Assembly (NCBI GenBank): GCA_025331445.1
Contig: JAIWNE010000029.1
Coordinates: 62,001-126,000, forward strand
Direction of reading: 5' to 3'
Source: Blakeslea trispora
Taxonomy: Eukaryota; Mucoromycota; Mucoromycetes; Mucorales; Choanephoraceae
DNA: 64,000 nucleotides
In this document: positions 1 to 11,664 of the stretch, piece after piece
Layout of the letters: each line of letters opens with the position of its first letter
Position numbering within the stretch: the stretch's first letter is position 1
Made by a program: the position numbers and the translations under genes
The notes under the pieces: model-generated
What the model was told of the DNA's origin: nothing
The model's input: the letters and a program-made list of their open reading frames with translations, nothing else
Database searches by the model: none

Positions 1-1400
1 TGATGGCCAGAGAATACAACAATTGAACAGCAATTGTAAGCTTGTTGGCGGGTGGAAAGTTGTAGATAACTGCAGATTGGACGGTATCACCATAGGCCAA
101 GTAAGATAAAGTACCAATCAAGATATAGACAACACAAACAATCATCATGCCCAAGGTAACGACAAAGGGGAATTTTTCGGGACGGTCCATGGACTCGACA
201 ATGGGTATAATCAAACCAATACCTTCGAATGAGAATGTTGCAGTACCAATCATAAGAGCAAAGTTGGAAGGGTTGACAGCAGCGACGTTGGGGCCGATAC
301 CAGATGTGCCAAGAGCATCAGCTGTAAAGTAGATGATACATACCAATCCAAAAAGAATAAGAACATCTGCAACAATGGCTGCAAAGGACAACTTGGCAAT
401 ATGTCTGATAAGAGCAAGAGGAATGAGAGCTACTAAGGGCATCCAGATATAATACTTTTGCTCAATGCCAGCAGTACAGTTGGTAAGTACATCGACAACA
501 CTGACCAGGTTACCAGAGATAAAAATGAAATAAGAACACACAAAACCAATTTGTGAAATAACAATAAAGAACAATACAGTATAACGAACGGCTTGGTTGT
601 AGAGTATGCCACCTATATCACCGTATGAGCCGCCTACTATCTGTTGCGTCTTTACCAGTCGTAAGAAAGAAAATAGACATATAGCTGCAATGACGATCAT
701 CAACACAATGGATAGTGCTAGACCACCATTTTGAAACCTAATGAAGTGACATACAAAAAAGGATAAGTTTGATTTCTTTTTTTAAAAAAAAACCAAAACC
801 TTACGCTTTAGGTAAAAACAAGACACCAGAACCAATAAAGGCCTTTAAAAACATAAACATGGCTTTTCCTACAGAAGCCTTAGGCACCTCTTTCTCAACT
901 GCCTCAATTGAATCCTCGCCTACTGTGGATTCCTTGTGTTTGTGAATAGAAGTCTTTCCAGATGCAATACTCTGGCGTTTTTCTGATTCGGCCAAAGAAC
1001 CCATCTGTCTTGAATTGCGCCGACTGTTGTCAAATCTTTCACCAGCAAAATTACTATAGACAGAAAATGACGAAACTGTTCGAGCAATTGATTTTCTTTT
1101 GGCTGAAATGGAGGCGAAAGAAGTGGTACGGCTATACATTCCTGGACGAGTAGTTTTGGGTGCCCAGCTTGCAAATGAATTGGCTCGACTGTTCTCATTG
1201 TAATCATATACTGACTTGCGGTTGGGCATCGGGCTTGCGTTGCCAGGAGCAAAATGAGCATGACCTGGTTGCTTTGGTGAATTGAGAATACCAGAGCTAT
1301 TGGTTATAGCACTAGATTTTGGGGCGTTGTATGACTTGCTTCGTATTTCGCTTAGATTGGCTGTGCCCCTTGTTTCATTGTTTAGATTATCAGAAGACAT
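1..1400 (-). CDS. vacuolar amino-acid transporter, AVT3/AVT4-like (partial, 3' end off window)
   Basis: Membrane transporter of the amino acid/auxin permease family, expected to move neutral amino acids across the vacuolar membrane with protons. Exon 1 (1400-805) encodes about 198 mostly hydrophilic, Ser/Asn-rich residues and ends in the family signature FLKAFIGSGVLFLPKA. A 67-nt intron (804-738, GTAAGG...AG) joins in frame to exon 2 (737-1), which begins FQNGGLALSI and runs open to the window edge with several hydrophobic helices and the motif ATFSFEGIGLIIPIVESM typical of AVT proteins. The frame is open upstream to 1475, but the Met at 1400 (MSSDNLNNETRG) is preferred because the longer leader is a hydrophobic stretch of poor composition. 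The long soluble N-terminus fits fungal AVT3/4. The C-terminal helices lie outside the window. Confidence 0.9.
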
Positions 1401-2386
1401 GTTTAGAAAAGAGAGCTTAATCTCTAGAGCGAACTGAAAGAAAGAAAGAAAGAAAACTATCTCATCTTTAAACATTGAAGTGAGGCCTATATATTTTCGT
1501 CCATCTTCGGAATCATAAAAATATTTGGAGAGCAGCTTTATTTTGTTTAAAGTGAAACTTTGGCCATTAAAATAAAATGAAAAGGAGCTTACTGCCGTAC
1601 GTCATGTTACACCAGACTTCATAAATCAAGATGTTTCTGTACAAAAACAGCAAAAAGAAGAAGCTGTGACAACAAAAAAAGAGAAAAAAGAAGCAGTCTT
1701 TAACCATCTCTCAACATTAAAGCCCTTAAATGAATTTTACTCTATTTGGATAGCCAGATTGCTCTATTTAATTGAAATACGATCGATCAAACCCAATCAG
1801 AAAACTATATTTATGCTATGCTCTGTGTAACACAGAGATGACGTCAGGTATAGTAGTGATATCATGCCTTGACCTGTCATTGGAAAAAAGGAGGGGTAAA
1901 AAAAAAATTGGCTCGGTTGACATGTCTGGGGGGACACAAAAGTCAGGTTTCCAAATATGGTAATTTATAAAATTATAGCTTAAGTTTGTGGCCTGGTTGA
2001 CATACCTTGGGGAAGGAGCAAGAAGCGGCAAAAAGAACCCGCAATATACATTGTCATGTTGCTAATGCCACAGTAACTAATACAAGGACGAAAAACACAC
2101 CTTCAGTTACGGCAAGAGCCATGTCTCCAAGCCTGCCCAATGTAAATGAAAACGAAAACAGAAAAGATATTCAGCTTCTGAATGAGCAAGTTCCTTTCCA
2201 TTCAAGCCCCAACATCCTTCATTTCCCAATGAGTGTGCAGAATATGCCATTTACATTCAGAAGGCATAGAACGAACATCTTAATAAAATGGAAATCTATC
2301 TTTTTTTTTTCTTTCCAGTGATTTTAGTATTCTTCTAAATGTTCTGGACACTTGTAAAATACTCTATCCCCATCTGAATACATATT
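1401..2386. other. intergenic: transporter promoter side
   Basis: Short overlapping ORFs on both strands have no recognisable domain, no splice logic and composition like the surrounding non-coding DNA. Apart from the CRE/palindrome at 1821-1846 I see nothing functional. Confidence 0.5.
1821..1846. promoter_or_regulatory. 7-bp inverted repeat abutting a palindromic CRE
   Basis: CTCTGTG-taa-CACAGAG (1821-1837) is followed after one base by the full palindrome TGACGTCA (1839-1846), the consensus bZIP/ATF-CREB site. It lies about 420 bp upstream of the transporter start at 1400 and is its most obvious candidate control site. Binding is inferred. Confidence 0.4.
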
Positions 2387-3215
2387 CTATTTAAGAGCGA
2401 AATGTTCAAAACTAGGCGTTGTAACAGAGGCAAAGCACTCGTTATGCAGACGTAAGAACAGAAATTTCTCTTTCAAGGTATGAACTGCGATTACAGCAAA
2501 CTTCGTTCTTTGCGATTTAGCAACATACACATATCTGCTGTTCTTTACTCGACTAGTAGAACTGACAGTTAGAAGTACAGTCTCCTGGATTTTTGGTATG
2601 GTCATGTCATCTTCCGCAGAAACAACTCGATCAAATATACTGTGATCTGCCTTTGTTATACCAAGCTTTGCCATCTCACTTTCAGGCAATGGACAGATGC
2701 CGAAAATTTCTTTTGAGCCACGATATCACAAGAGATATGGTTGCTTTTTCTTTCCAAGCCAAGCTGAGAACATAGTTGGTCAATGTGTTGTACTAGCCAT
2801 GGGTCATAATGCCCTCTATGTATGCGACTACATCTGTTCATTGTACCAACATCAATATTATGTCGAAGGCGTTACTCTGTTAGCATCGCATCTGCAAGCT
2901 TGGGGCCTGCACCAAACGAACCAAACTTGCGGATCAAATTCTGATGAACACCACCTTCCAAAGAATTGGTGCCTCTGATGCGTCTGTACAATTGAAGACC
3001 AAACTTGTTCATTTTACCTGTCTTGAATCACATTTTTACTCCTGGAGGATCAGAAGTATGTCCCAGCTCCACGGTCTTCAAAGCACTTAAGGCCTGCTTC
3101 CATGCTATCTTGCCGATTTGGAGCACTTCAACGGACCAAACGACAAGAAAAGGGATTCGAGAACCGGAAGTAAATCTTATTTCATGGAGAAATGACCCGA
3201 ATGAGGTGATGGACT
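2387..3215 (-). pseudogene. decayed transposon-type ORF
   Basis: On the minus strand the sequence reads as a protein interrupted by in-frame stops near 3032 and 2880 and a frame change near 2695. Conserved-looking pieces are LYRRIRGTNSLEGGVHQNLI, IRKFGSFGAGPKLADAMLTE, then RGHYDPWLVQHIDQLCSQLG, and a last piece to 2387. The RG(T/S)N-x-E-G order followed by R-H-N is reminiscent of ORFs carried by fungal DNA transposons; I cannot name the superfamily and no complete DDE triad is visible. No start codon, terminal inverted repeats or target duplication were found. Called broken because the same protein pattern continues across the stops. An unrecognised host gene with missed introns is less likely. 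Confidence 0.5.
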
Positions 3216-4540
3216 ATAAAAAAACACTCATTTTTTTCAGCTCTATGGATTTTCTCTGAAATGCTCAAAGCCGATAACTGAGCTGGGTGAGAAAAATTAC
3301 TAAATAAGGAAGTGGTGTAGGTGATGTCTAATGATTCTCTTTACATTTGTTACAGAGAAATGCATGCAATTAAATAAATACAGACAAGAAAAAGTTCAAT
3401 TTAAGAAAATTTATAAATTCAAAAGCATAACTATTACAATGTATCACTCTAATGCATAGAGTTAGGTTAGTCTTTTTTGTTTCTAAAGTGCTTGCTTTGA
3501 TATTTGTATTATCACTATTATGAATCTAATCAAATGCAAGTGTAGATCAATTTATGTTTGGTTGCATGTCAAACTTATCAAATAAAAGCTATAGCGATTC
3601 ATCAAGAAGACAATAGGTAAATCAGCAATTTTATGTTCCGGAACGTTTCCAAAGTTATGAGGATGAGGGAAAGACGATGATTGGCTTTGTGCTGTAAAAA
3701 TATAAAGCATGTTGAAATTATATTGTATTTCGACATTACCATCTTTGATTGCTAGGACAACAAATACTCTCACTATAATCCCCAATGAATTAAATGCATC
3801 ATACTGTTGTTATGCACATCACTTATAATGGTTTTCTTAATGTTCTACAATTATATGGTTGAAATAAACATTAGAGAGACAGCCTATTAAAGGTTGTATC
3901 ACTTCAAAAAAAAAAAGCTTCTTTCCAAAAATGTCTTAATTCAGGACAAGATGAATCTAAACAACGCAATAAAATCAAAATAAAGAAAGACTGATACGCC
4001 CCTTTTTTAACAAAATGTTTCCGGACCATCTAAAGTAAAGGTCTATCTTTTTTCATGACTACAGAAATGTTTGATGAGACGGAATGTTTGCAGAATCCAT
4101 AATAAGCAGCCGAAATAGGAGATAAACATCAAATATCTTGTATCACATCATTGTCCTATTCAGTTATTGTTTTTTGTTTGAATATGAACTACTTTGTATA
4201 ACTAGTATTTGCTCAATGTAAACTTGGTTAATCTCTCTTATAAATCCTAATGGACAAGAATCAAGTCAGACAAGTTAGACAGGGTTTATTACTGACCTAA
4301 GTTTCTTTTGGAAGAAGAGGCTCAAGTCCAAATTAGCTCAAGTTGCATTTAGCTCAGATTGTATTTAGCTTCAAACGTGATCTGAGCAGACAAATCAAAA
4401 TTCTATACTTTATGTTTGTTTTCTTGTTTCTAAGCTATTTGCTGCTTGTACTCGCATGATAGGCAATATTGAAAATCATTATGCTGTTTCCTTGTTATCA
4501 CTTTCTTTCTTTTGCTTAACCTATTTATATTTGACACATT
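3216..4540. other. intergenic: carboxypeptidase promoter region
   Basis: AT-rich DNA without a supportable ORF. A tandem-like stretch near 4323-4370 repeats a motif close to ttagctcaagttg. The last 40 bp contain TATTTATATTTG close to the carboxypeptidase start and may hold its TATA element. Confidence 0.4.
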
Positions 4541-6546
4541 ATGAAATCATTATGGAGCATAGCCGCATTCGTCATACTTTCACCCTTTTTAACTCGCCTA
4601 GTTACTGCTGCTGACAATAACACACTGTCATCGTCTATTCAATATAACTTTTTCAATAGTACTTCTTATAGAAAAGAAGGCTATGGTATCAGATACCTGA
4701 CTCCAAAGTTATGTGATACCAGTGTGACACAAGTTAGTTTAAAAGCTTCAAGCACCAAAAAAAAAAATCTATTCATATTAAAACTCTAATTTACTTTTTT
4801 TTTTTTTTTACTTGTACTTCCAATATACCTATTTAGTATTCAGGCTATGTGGATATGGGATCAGGCCATCAGTACTTCTTTTGGTTTTTCGAAAGTCAAA
4901 ATAATCCCGAAAAGAGTCCATTAACAGTATGGTTAAATGGAGGGCCTGGATGTTCTAGCATGATGTAAGGCATATTCAACACTAAATATAGACATATATG
5001 AAATCATACCCACTACTTTTCCTTTTACTAGAGGATTATGGCAGGAAAATGGTCCGTGTAAGAGCTTGAAAAATGGCGAAGCGATAGGCTATAATCCTCA
5101 TACTTGGAACCGATATTCCAATATGCTTTTCATCGATCAGGTATAGCTGACTATAAATGTAATATACAAAATGCGGAAATAACTCATCCGAATTTCAGCC
5201 GAATGATACTGGTTATTCTTATGGTGCTACTGTTGATCATCGTGTACAGGATACAGCCAAAGTATTTCACCGGGCCTTGCAGTTGTTTTATGAATCATTC
5301 CCTAAATATAGCCAACTTCCTCTGCACATTTTCGGAGAGTCATTTGCTGGACGCTATATACCCATCTTTGCAGATTACATTACAAAGCAAAATCGAGCCT
5401 CATCAACACAAAAGATTCCTTTAGTCTCTGTTGGAATTGGAAATGGTTGGACAAACCCATTGATACAAATGTAATATGCTTGATCCTAAGTTTGGTTCGT
5501 CTTCTAAAACGAGGTATATTTTCTTTATAGGGAAAAAAATGTAGTGATGGCTTGTAATTCTACTTGTAAGTACAAGATATGTTTGTTTGACAGCTTGTAA
5601 TCAACAATCAATTTAGATGGATCCTTTCTTTCGGATTCCCACTGCCAAACAATGAGCGAAAATGCAGTAGTATGCAAGAGAATGAGTAAGTTGACTAAGA
5701 AAAAAAAAAGAGTGTATCTTATGGATGATATGAGTAACCGATACATTGTGGTAGTCAGTAGATGCTATGAAACAAATTCATCGAACGATTGCTCTGCAGC
5801 TGATAACTATTGTTCACGTAACATTGATGGTGTATTTTCGGGAACAGGCCGAAACTTTTATGACGTACGAAAATCAAGCAGTGTTATTGAACCTCCTGAA
5901 GATTATCTCAAAATACTGGACAAGCCTGATATTCAACGTATGCTAGGTGTTGATTCAAGAAGATTTGTTGAATGTGGTGACAAATCGGTAGGTCATTATA
6001 CTGTTTATACTAAGCTCTTTTACTGATTTTTCTTGTGCTAAAACTCTCTAGTATGAGGCCATGATATATAGTGGTGAAGGGTAATTGCATTTATAGACAG
6101 CGTAGGAAACAAACTAATGCAATAACGAATATAGAATGAGAGACACATCTCCTTATACTGCATCACTTTTAAATCAAGGTATCCGAGTGCTACATTATGC
6201 AGGTGATTCAGACTACATCTGTAATTGGGTATGAGTATATTTCTATCTTATCCTTCTTAAAAAAAAAAAAAAGTCAATTGTTCTAATATTTTCGGGGAAA
6301 AAAAAGTATGGGGTATACGCGTTGACACAGGATCTTAAGTTCAACGGTAGCAAGGAATTCAATGCTAAAAATTTGGATCCTTGGATCATTCAAGGCAAAG
6401 AAGCAGGTCAAATCCAACGCTCTGACCTCTTGACATTTATCCGTGTTTATGAGGCAGGTCATGAAGTACCTTACTATCAACCACTTAATGCGTTAGGTAT
6501 GTTCTATGAATGGATCAATAATGACAAGTCTTTTACTGGTCAATAG
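4541..6546 (+). CDS. secreted/vacuolar serine carboxypeptidase (S10, CPY-like)
   Basis: Removes C-terminal residues from peptides, in the secretory route or vacuole. Ten exons: 4541-4732, 4837-4964, 5032-5140, 5199-5470, 5531-5565, 5617-5685, 5755-5987, 6052-6080, 6135-6228, 6307-6546; together 466 aa, typical of S10. Residues 1-24 form a signal peptide ([15 protein letters not shown]...). The substrate-binding motif [10 protein letters not shown], the nucleophile Ser191 in GESFAGRY, the Asp motif GDSDYICNW (380-388) and His439 in GHEVPYYQP are all present, so it should be active. There is no C-terminal membrane helix, which argues against a Kex1-type protein. Two splice choices are soft: exon 7 acceptor (5754) was chosen to keep frame, and exon 10 follows an A-rich acceptor. 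It converges on the SET gene with 95 bp between stops. Confidence 0.92.
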
Positions 6547-6641
6547 GCAAGGGACAGATACTCTAATTGCATTTTTTTTAATCATTATTATTACTGTAAA
6601 AAAAAAACTATTCTATATAATAAATATAATTGGCATCTTGT

Positions 6642-8700
6642 TTACAGTTTCATCTTCTTTGTCTTTTTAGAAACAGGCTTCTTTTTGTTCTTGCTAGAGC
6701 TAGTGTTGCTAACAACTGGGGTAGCTGAAGAGTATTCTTTAATAAGATCAGCATAATATTCAATAGCTTTTTCGATAATCTTCTTTTCACTGATACGGCA
6801 GGTCAGAGCATAATATTTGCGCTTGTTGTCAGCAACCTATTAAAAAGCAGACAAAAACATGTCAAGTAAATATAAACAATGTTATTCCTTATTGTCTTAC
6901 CTTGTTACGGTCTTCTAGCTCTTGTTCAACTGTCTTCCACTCACCATCCTTCAGATAGTCCGTTCGTCTAATCTCGACAAGAGCACGACAGACATGGTAG
7001 ATTTGAAGCTTGGTATCAATCATGGCCTTGGTTTTGTTTTCTCCTTGACTCTCGGCAAGCTCTTCAAAATAATTCAGTGCGTTCTCAACGTCCTCAGCAA
7101 ACTTGGCAAACTTGGCGTCGCTAACAAACATGACATGGAGTAAGCACATTAACTTGTCTTCAAACAAGCCTTCATAGTTAACAAAATAAGGCTTAGACTT
7201 TTCGGCCTTTCCATCTTCTCCACCACAACAACCGCCGTCTTCATCGTGCTCATGTTCTTCTTCATGTTCCTCTTCATGCTCTTCTTCATGATCATGGTCA
7301 TGATCATCACCACAACAACCATCTTGACAACCATCTTCATCTTCAAAATCGTCTTCTTGGTCTTCATCACCATCTCCAGAAGGACACAAGATGTGTTCAT
7401 TCTCTAAAAAGAATTCCCATCGAGGACCAGTCTTCTCTATAGCCAATTTCTCGAGCTCTTCTTCAGAGGCTTTGGGTTTTTTTGTCTTTAGGTTTTCAGC
7501 TGTAATAGCAATTACACAATCTACAATGGTGTTTTCGTCTACAGAAATATAATCGTTTGTGTTGTTGTCATAGCAGAAGCCATACTTGCTCAACAAGACG
7601 ATGTTGGGGTGTTCGCCATATGTGTTGTAGACTTCTTCGCCTGCCTTGATATCAGAGTCAACAACCATATCACAGGTATCTTTCTTTTCTTCCTCTTCAT
7701 CTTTGTTCTCATAAAAGTTGACGCCAGCGTTTTCTAGTTCTTCTAAATCGGGCAATTCAGTATCGACAGGCTCTTCATCCTCCATATCAGACATATCCTC
7801 TTCATCCTCCCATTCTTCGTTCTCTTCGCCTTCACTTCCTTCTTCTTGATCATCTCCTTCAGCATCAGAATTGTACATGTAATGGAAGTACTGGTGCTCA
7901 CAATAATCAAGAGCACCACATGCATCGCACACTTCGAACTCAGTCTCGAAATGGACATGTTCATTCTCTCCTCTATGGTTGAAAATGTCAGCAAAGGGAA
8001 CCAATGCATTTTCATGATAAGCATCAACTTCAAAAGCACGAGAAGAGATCAGAGTAGAGATCTTGAGGAATTTTTCGAATGAATAAGGGTCTTGTTCTGG
8101 GCTTTCGCCTCGTTGGAATATATAAGGGTGTTCTTCCAAAAGTGGCACAACTAATTCAGTGTAATCTTCTTGAAGATCGTTCTATATAAGAGGAAAAAAT
8201 GAGATCACTGTAAACTGAGCCTCTTCTCTTTTTCTTTTTACCAAATCATTGCGAACAGCACTCTCCATTTCAGTACCATTGAAAAGAGCCTTTTCGGATT
8301 CTTCCCAAAAGATAGGAAGATCCTCACCTTGATCGGGCAAAGCTTGAAGGTAACCATACCAAGGTGACTGTTCTTTTTGAGCAATTTCGTACAAGACAGC
8401 CAAGGCAAGAGGACAACCGCCTTCAAGACTAGCCTCATCCAAGATATTGGCAATACCACTTGTCTTTATAGAGAGAATACATTCCTTTGGGATTTTAACA
8501 ACTATAGTTTCAAGTAAGTATCAAAAGAAAACAGTGATTGCCAGATCTTATTTACCAGGCTTGTTGCTTTCAATATTCTTTTTAGCATAGACGCCAAAGG
8601 AACCGTTCACTTGCTTGATCTCTAAAGCCTCTTTGTCCCAAGTGATTGCGTTCTGATCAAACCATTGCAACAAGAGATCCAGCTTGCTTTCGGTAGTCAT
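6642..8700 (-). CDS. SET-domain protein-lysine methyltransferase (Rkm/SETD3/SETD6-like)
   Basis: Likely methylates lysines on ribosomal or other non-histone proteins. Exons on the minus strand: 8700-8556, 8501-8242, 8181-6901, 6836-6642; 626 aa. The N-terminus has the split-SET start (NGSFGVYAKKNIESNKP, then KIPKECILS), later FADIFNHRGE near residue 204 (the usual NHS/NHD motif) and GEEVYNTYGEHPN, which complete the SET core; a helical C-terminal substrate-binding domain follows. Two long inserts are unusual: an acidic one (about residues 230-290) and a His/Asp/Glu/Cys-rich one (about 417-457; 7214-7335) containing DHDHDHEEEHEEEHEEEH flanked by CC-G motifs, which looks metal-binding. The Lys-rich tail KNKKKPVSKKTKKMKL may be nuclear or nucleolar targeting. 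Specificity cannot be assigned from sequence. Confidence 0.85.
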
Positions 8701-9130
8701 TTTTTGTTTATTGCTATACAAAGAAGAAGAAAAAATATATGCAAGTGACTAGTTTTTCTTTTTTTATTTTAGAGTTGATTCTGTACGACGCAAGTGTCAA
8801 GTTCATATTGTTTAAAAGACCACCATGACTGCAATTCTTGTGTTGTAAATGCTTGCAGGATATATCATCATTGAAACTTAGTTCTAGCTCTCGTTGGCCT
8901 GTTTCAATATATACTTATAACAAGATGCTACTTTGCATTTTATAAATGTTTTTTTTTATTGTTAAATATTTGTATTTGTCTCATTTGGCCTATTCATTCA
9001 TGGGTGTGACATTTAAGAGTAAATGCCACAAATATTAATTGAAATTAGTTATAAGTATTCGATAGACTCAAGCATCAGATCTTGATAGCTTGTAGTTAGT
9101 AAAATATCATTTAAGCAGTAGTGGTTGAGA
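8701..9130. other. intergenic: SET gene promoter / SUR7-like gene 3' side
   Basis: Non-coding, T-rich; no supportable gene or RNA. Carries the upstream region of the SET gene and the downstream region of the SUR7-like gene. Confidence 0.5.
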
Positions 9131-10366
9131 TTAATGATGAGTGTTAGCAGGCTCAAGGATTGGAGTCTGGTAGCCTGTATTCATGTTGTTGGGTCCATAG
9201 TTTTGCTGACTTGTACCAACAGCTGTATCTCCCAAGCTACTAGTTGTATTGGGATCATAAGACATGCCTGTGTTAGCAGCTGCATCATAACCTTGGTTCT
9301 GTTGGTGAGAAAGGTGAGGAGTATAGCTCTGATCATTATAGCCATCATAACCTTGTGTCTGTCCAGTCATGTTTGTATTATAGTTGCTGTTAAGCCCAGC
9401 AGTACCTGCTTTTTGTTGATCCAAACCAGAGGAAGCCACATAAGGTTGTTGCAACATGCTGCTTTGAGGATTGCCTGTATTTTGGTACATAGGAGATTGA
9501 GCATACATAGGCTGAGTGGTACCAGGAATATAGGCATCAGTTTCTTTATAGTTAGGATCAACCTTAGCCTTGTTCTTCTTGCGACGGCGACCACCACAAC
9601 ATCCTCCACGTTTACGGCCGTCAGATTCATTACCACTGTTGTAATAGTAATCTTCTTCTTGCTTTCTTCGTCTTCTACTTGTTCTACCACCAGAACCGGC
9701 ACAACAGCTACCACCTCCGTAACAAAGGAAGGCCAAGAACAAAGCAACAGTAGCACCAATAGCAATCCAAAGTGCATTGCCTGCTTGAGCATTCCAAGGG
9801 CTGTTGCCTCCTGTAAAGCTCTTGATCCCACCCAATATCAGCACAAGAGATAAGATTAAGGCGGTCAGAGTCACAAGGAAGTTGATCAGTACAAATGTAG
9901 ACATGGAAATTCCCCATGCGCGATGTTTTAAACAGCAGATAGGTAAACTCATCAACCATAACAAGAAGCTAAGGCCCATACCAATGAAGAACAAGATAAA
10001 CATACCCAAAAAGAGTCCTTTCACAACGAGGCTGTTAGCTTGGCTAGTAGCTATGTCAGAGATGCCTGGTGTTCTCGCCCAGTTGTATGCGGGCACTGGT
10101 GAAGCACAGCTTTGAATGTTGCCGCCAGTTGTTCCAGTACAATAATTCCTACCGAATATGTTTAAGATAACAGAATGCTCTACAGAACCATTTCTTTCTT
10201 ACCATAAGGCTACATTATAGACTCGATTTTGATCCCATGCTGAGACAAAATAGATGATATTGATAAAAGCTCGATTAGAAAGTTGAGCTATAATGATAAA
10301 CAGCTGTAGTATAAAACTGAAGAGTAGTAGGAATGAACCAAACGTCGTAAGCGTAGGAAAACACAT
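9131..10366 (-). CDS. SUR7/PalI(Rim9)-like four-helix plasma-membrane protein
   Basis: Two exons, 10366-10203 and 10148-9131 (54-nt intron), give 393 aa. The architecture is helix (9-30), extracellular loop with paired cysteines (NYCTG...IQSCAS), then three more helices, as in SUR7/PalI proteins of eisosomes and ambient-pH sensing. Right after helix 4 comes a Cys cluster (CYGGGSCCAGSGG) and a second (RGGCCGGRRRKK) within a basic stretch, which may be palmitoylated membrane-proximal sites. The remaining 190 or so residues are a Gln/Asn/Tyr/Gly/Ser-rich disordered tail ending NTHH. The start at 10366 gives a helix immediately after MCFPTLTT, fitting the family. Whether it works in pH signalling or eisosomes cannot be decided here. 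Confidence 0.8.
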
Positions 10367-11229
10367 TGTTCTTTAACAAACAATAATAATAGTTAGAGAA
10401 GTAGACGTGAAAAAGAGAAAAGAGAAATGGAAAACAAAACTACAAATGCTTCAAAGTGTCGATCTTGAGTCTCGGATTTTGTTCAATTGAAACGTGCTTT
10501 AGTCCAATCAACCTGCTTATTGCAATTCCCTTAGAACAAGAAACCCTTGGCTAGCAATTGATGTCACGATCAGAAACAGCATGATCCTTTTACAATTGAC
10601 ATATTTTCTTGATACTGACGACATTTTTAGCACACAAGCAAACCAATACTGCAAATGTACTGAGGAGATAAAACATGTAGTCTCTAAAAATCGCACGCTT
10701 TTCTTTTTGCTTCATTATTGATGTCATATTCAGCTACTTTTAATCTTTCAGATCAGATTGTCAGACAAAATTTTGATATCCCGATAATTTTATGCGGTAA
10801 GGAAAAACAAAAAACCACAAGATTTCCCTCTGTAGCACTATTTTGGAATTTTGACTGATTTACTTTTTGATTTACGTACTCTTTCGTAAATGAATAATCT
10901 CTAATCAAATTGCAAAGTCATATGCCACAAATGTGTTGCAAATCTAGGCAAAGACTATAAGCTTCCAAATAGCCTTATCTAGTGAAGACTTAAGAAAATC
11001 AAATGAGCAACAACTGTAGTGAACAGTAATTGTTACAGATACCATTACTTAATCGCCTCTGGTAAAATCATTGCAAACACTTTTTTTTAATTTAAAAAAA
11101 ACAAAGTGAGATTTTGAAAGCATGTGTCACATTTTCAATCTTTGTTTTTTTGTTACAGTTAACTTCAATCAACGCTCTTCTTTATCATGAACGGCAAGAG
11201 TCTGTTCAAGTTGGTAAAGCGATGCAAAT
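10367..11229. other. intergenic
   Basis: AT-rich DNA upstream of the SUR7-like gene and downstream of the small secreted-protein gene. I see no ORF, RNA gene or repeat I can support. Confidence 0.5.
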
Positions 11230-11664
11230 TTATTTTTCAACATCTGATGATGAGTAAGAAGCGGGCTCGGAGGTAGGGGTTACTGTTTCGGTAAAGACTG
11301 CTACCTCAGTTGCATATTCATAATCGTATTCAGTAACCAATTCTGTTATAGGCTCTACTGTTGTGACTTGAATTACAATATCAAACAATGTCTTATAGAC
11401 AATGTTATCCTCTGATACTGTAACAACTTGCGTCTCAACTACTGTTTCAATTTGGGCACTGTATTCAGTTACGACCATTTCGATAGATGAGAACACAGTA
11501 TGCTCTTCAACTTCAGTTTCAATCCTCAGTAGCACGCCAGGTCGAATTTCTAGCAAGTCGAATTCAGCAGATTGTTCTTCATCTCGTTTTCCTATATAAA
11601 CTGAGTTCACAGCGAAGAGTAGAAAGCTTGTGATAAAAAGAAGAGCAAAAGAATTGAACTTCAT
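11230..11664 (-). CDS. small secreted Val/Thr/Glu-rich protein
   Basis: Intronless, 144 aa. Residues 1-21 are a clear signal peptide (MKFNSFALLFITSFLLF...), followed by IGKRDEE with a Lys-Arg pair that could be cut by a Kex2-type protease. The rest is strongly patterned beta-prone sequence made of TE(V/Y)/VETQVVTV-like runs, acidic and without cysteines, ending in a Ser-rich stretch (SEPASYSSSDVEK). There is no GPI signal or membrane helix at the C-terminus. I do not recognise the family. It is transcribed away from the reductase homologue, sharing a 492-bp intergenic region. Confidence 0.7.
   Translation of the reverse strand: MKFNSFALLFITSFLLFAVNSVYIGKRDEEQSAEFDLLEIRPGVLLRIETEVEEHTVFSSIEMVVTEYSAQIETVVETQVVTVSEDNIVYKTLFDIVIQVTTVEPITELVTEYDYEYATEVAVFTETVTPTSEPASYSSSDVEK

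Noticed and set aside
7149..7400. Met/Lys/Val-rich ORF overlapping the SET gene on the same strand
   Set aside because: Shifted frame of the His/Glu-rich insert; no independent support.
9125..9853. Plus-strand ORF of 242 residues opposite the SUR7-like gene
   Set aside because: No domain; composition is the complement of the Gln/Gly/Tyr-rich tail and helices of the minus-strand gene.
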